NCBI GenBank assembly: GCA_011391285.1 | Contig: JAABQU010000176.1 | Location: 1-28,568 of the forward strand | Direction of reading: 5' to 3' | Length of the DNA: 28,568 nt | Source of the DNA: Thiobacillus sp. | GTDB taxonomy: Bacteria > Pseudomonadota > Gammaproteobacteria > Burkholderiales > Thiobacillaceae | Part shown: positions 28,287-28,568 of the stretch, one piece after another | Position numbering within the stretch: the first letter of the stretch is position 1 | How the letters are laid out: each line of letters opens with the position of its first letter | The notes under the pieces: generated by a model | Database searches by the model: none | Seen by the model: the letters and a program-made list of their open reading frames with translations, nothing else | Told to the model about the DNA's origin: nothing | Program-made: the position numbers and the translations under genes

Positions 28287-28568
28287 TTAGTGGGCAGCGG
28301 GCTTGAACAGCTTGGACTTGTCGACCAGATCCACGTGGGCGCGCTTGAAGCAGTTCCACTGTTTGGAGTTCTTGTCGTAGACCGAGTTCACGAAGCAATG
28401 CCAGTTTTCCTCATCGACAAAGTTCTTGTCCATGCGGTAGTAGAAGCCGGGGTAACGGCTTTCCTGACGGAACTGGATGTGCTTCATGTGGGCTTCGGCC
28501 GTCAGGATGCGGTGGTAGTTTTCCCACGCGCGCAGCAGTTCGTGCAGGTCCTTCGCACGCATCTTCTC
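28287..28568 (-). CDS. aprA: Adenylylsulfate (APS) reductase alpha subunit, C-terminal end (partial)
   Basis: C-terminal 93 residues of the FAD-containing alpha subunit of dissimilatory APS reductase; the rest lies beyond the right edge. The blocks RAWENYHRILTAEAHMKH, FRQESRYPGFYYRMD and DEENWHCFVNSVYD are characteristic of AprA. With AprB it interconverts APS and sulfite plus AMP in the cytoplasm. In a Thiobacillus-like sulfur oxidiser it runs in the direction of sulfite oxidation, followed by ATP sulfurylase. The reading frame continues to the window edge without interruption and ends at TAA (28287), followed by a strong terminator. aprA is usually last in aprBA, consistent with that. Confidence 0.92.
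   Translation of the reverse strand, partial: EKMRAKDLHELLRAWENYHRILTAEAHMKHIQFRQESRYPGFYYRMDKNFVDEENWHCFVNSVYDKNSKQWNCFKRAHVDLVDKSKLFKPAAH

Overview
The window is GC-rich, densely coded chromosomal DNA from a betaproteobacterium, most likely a Thiobacillus-like sulfur-oxidising chemolithoautotroph. Two things point there: the C-terminal end of a dissimilatory adenylylsulfate (APS) reductase alpha subunit (aprA) at the right edge, and a cbbQ-cbbO pair of the type that activates RuBisCO. The rest is typical betaproteobacterial housekeeping (EarP with an Arg32 EF-P, metG-acyP, ispB divergent from rplU-rpmA-obgE). I see no prophage, intact insertion sequence, CRISPR array or rRNA. The genus is an inference.

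Left part (1-8.3 kb): on the minus strand, rluE, a NudJ-like NUDIX hydrolase and the first 12 codons of mnmA form an overlapping RNA-modification cluster. On the plus strand are icd, then (after a convergent cold-shock gene on the minus strand) earP with its substrate gene efp, then dnaE. Strong terminators sit between icd and the cold-shock gene and after efp.

Middle (8.3-18.6 kb): between dnaE and acyP is a 355-bp gap with a promoter, a CCUCCUCC-loop hairpin and a strong intrinsic terminator; I read this as an unannotated small RNA of about 100 nt. Next, on the minus strand, lie a double-CDGSH iron-sulfur protein, a DUF924 protein, metG and acyP. A TetR-family repressor is divergent from a complete three-gene RND efflux operon (membrane fusion lipoprotein, AcrB-type pump, outer-membrane lipoprotein). 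The shared intergenic region holds tandem palindromic operators.

Right part (18.6-28.6 kb): a gene for DNA-binding protein HU, a HIT-family protein, tRNA-Pro(CGG), ispB, and rplU-rpmA-obgE behind a near-consensus sigma-70 promoter. Then comes a tightly packed minus-strand operon of five genes: a YkgJ-type cysteine-cluster protein, a DUF4124 protein with an Ala/Pro linker, cbbQ, cbbO and an unrecognised 91-residue protein. The last three have overlapping start and stop codons. The operon lies directly downstream of aprA, behind aprA's terminator, with no RuBisCO gene in the window.

The strongest leads for something undescribed are the anti-Shine-Dalgarno small RNA candidate after dnaE and the apr-linked CbbQ/CbbO operon with its extra small protein.
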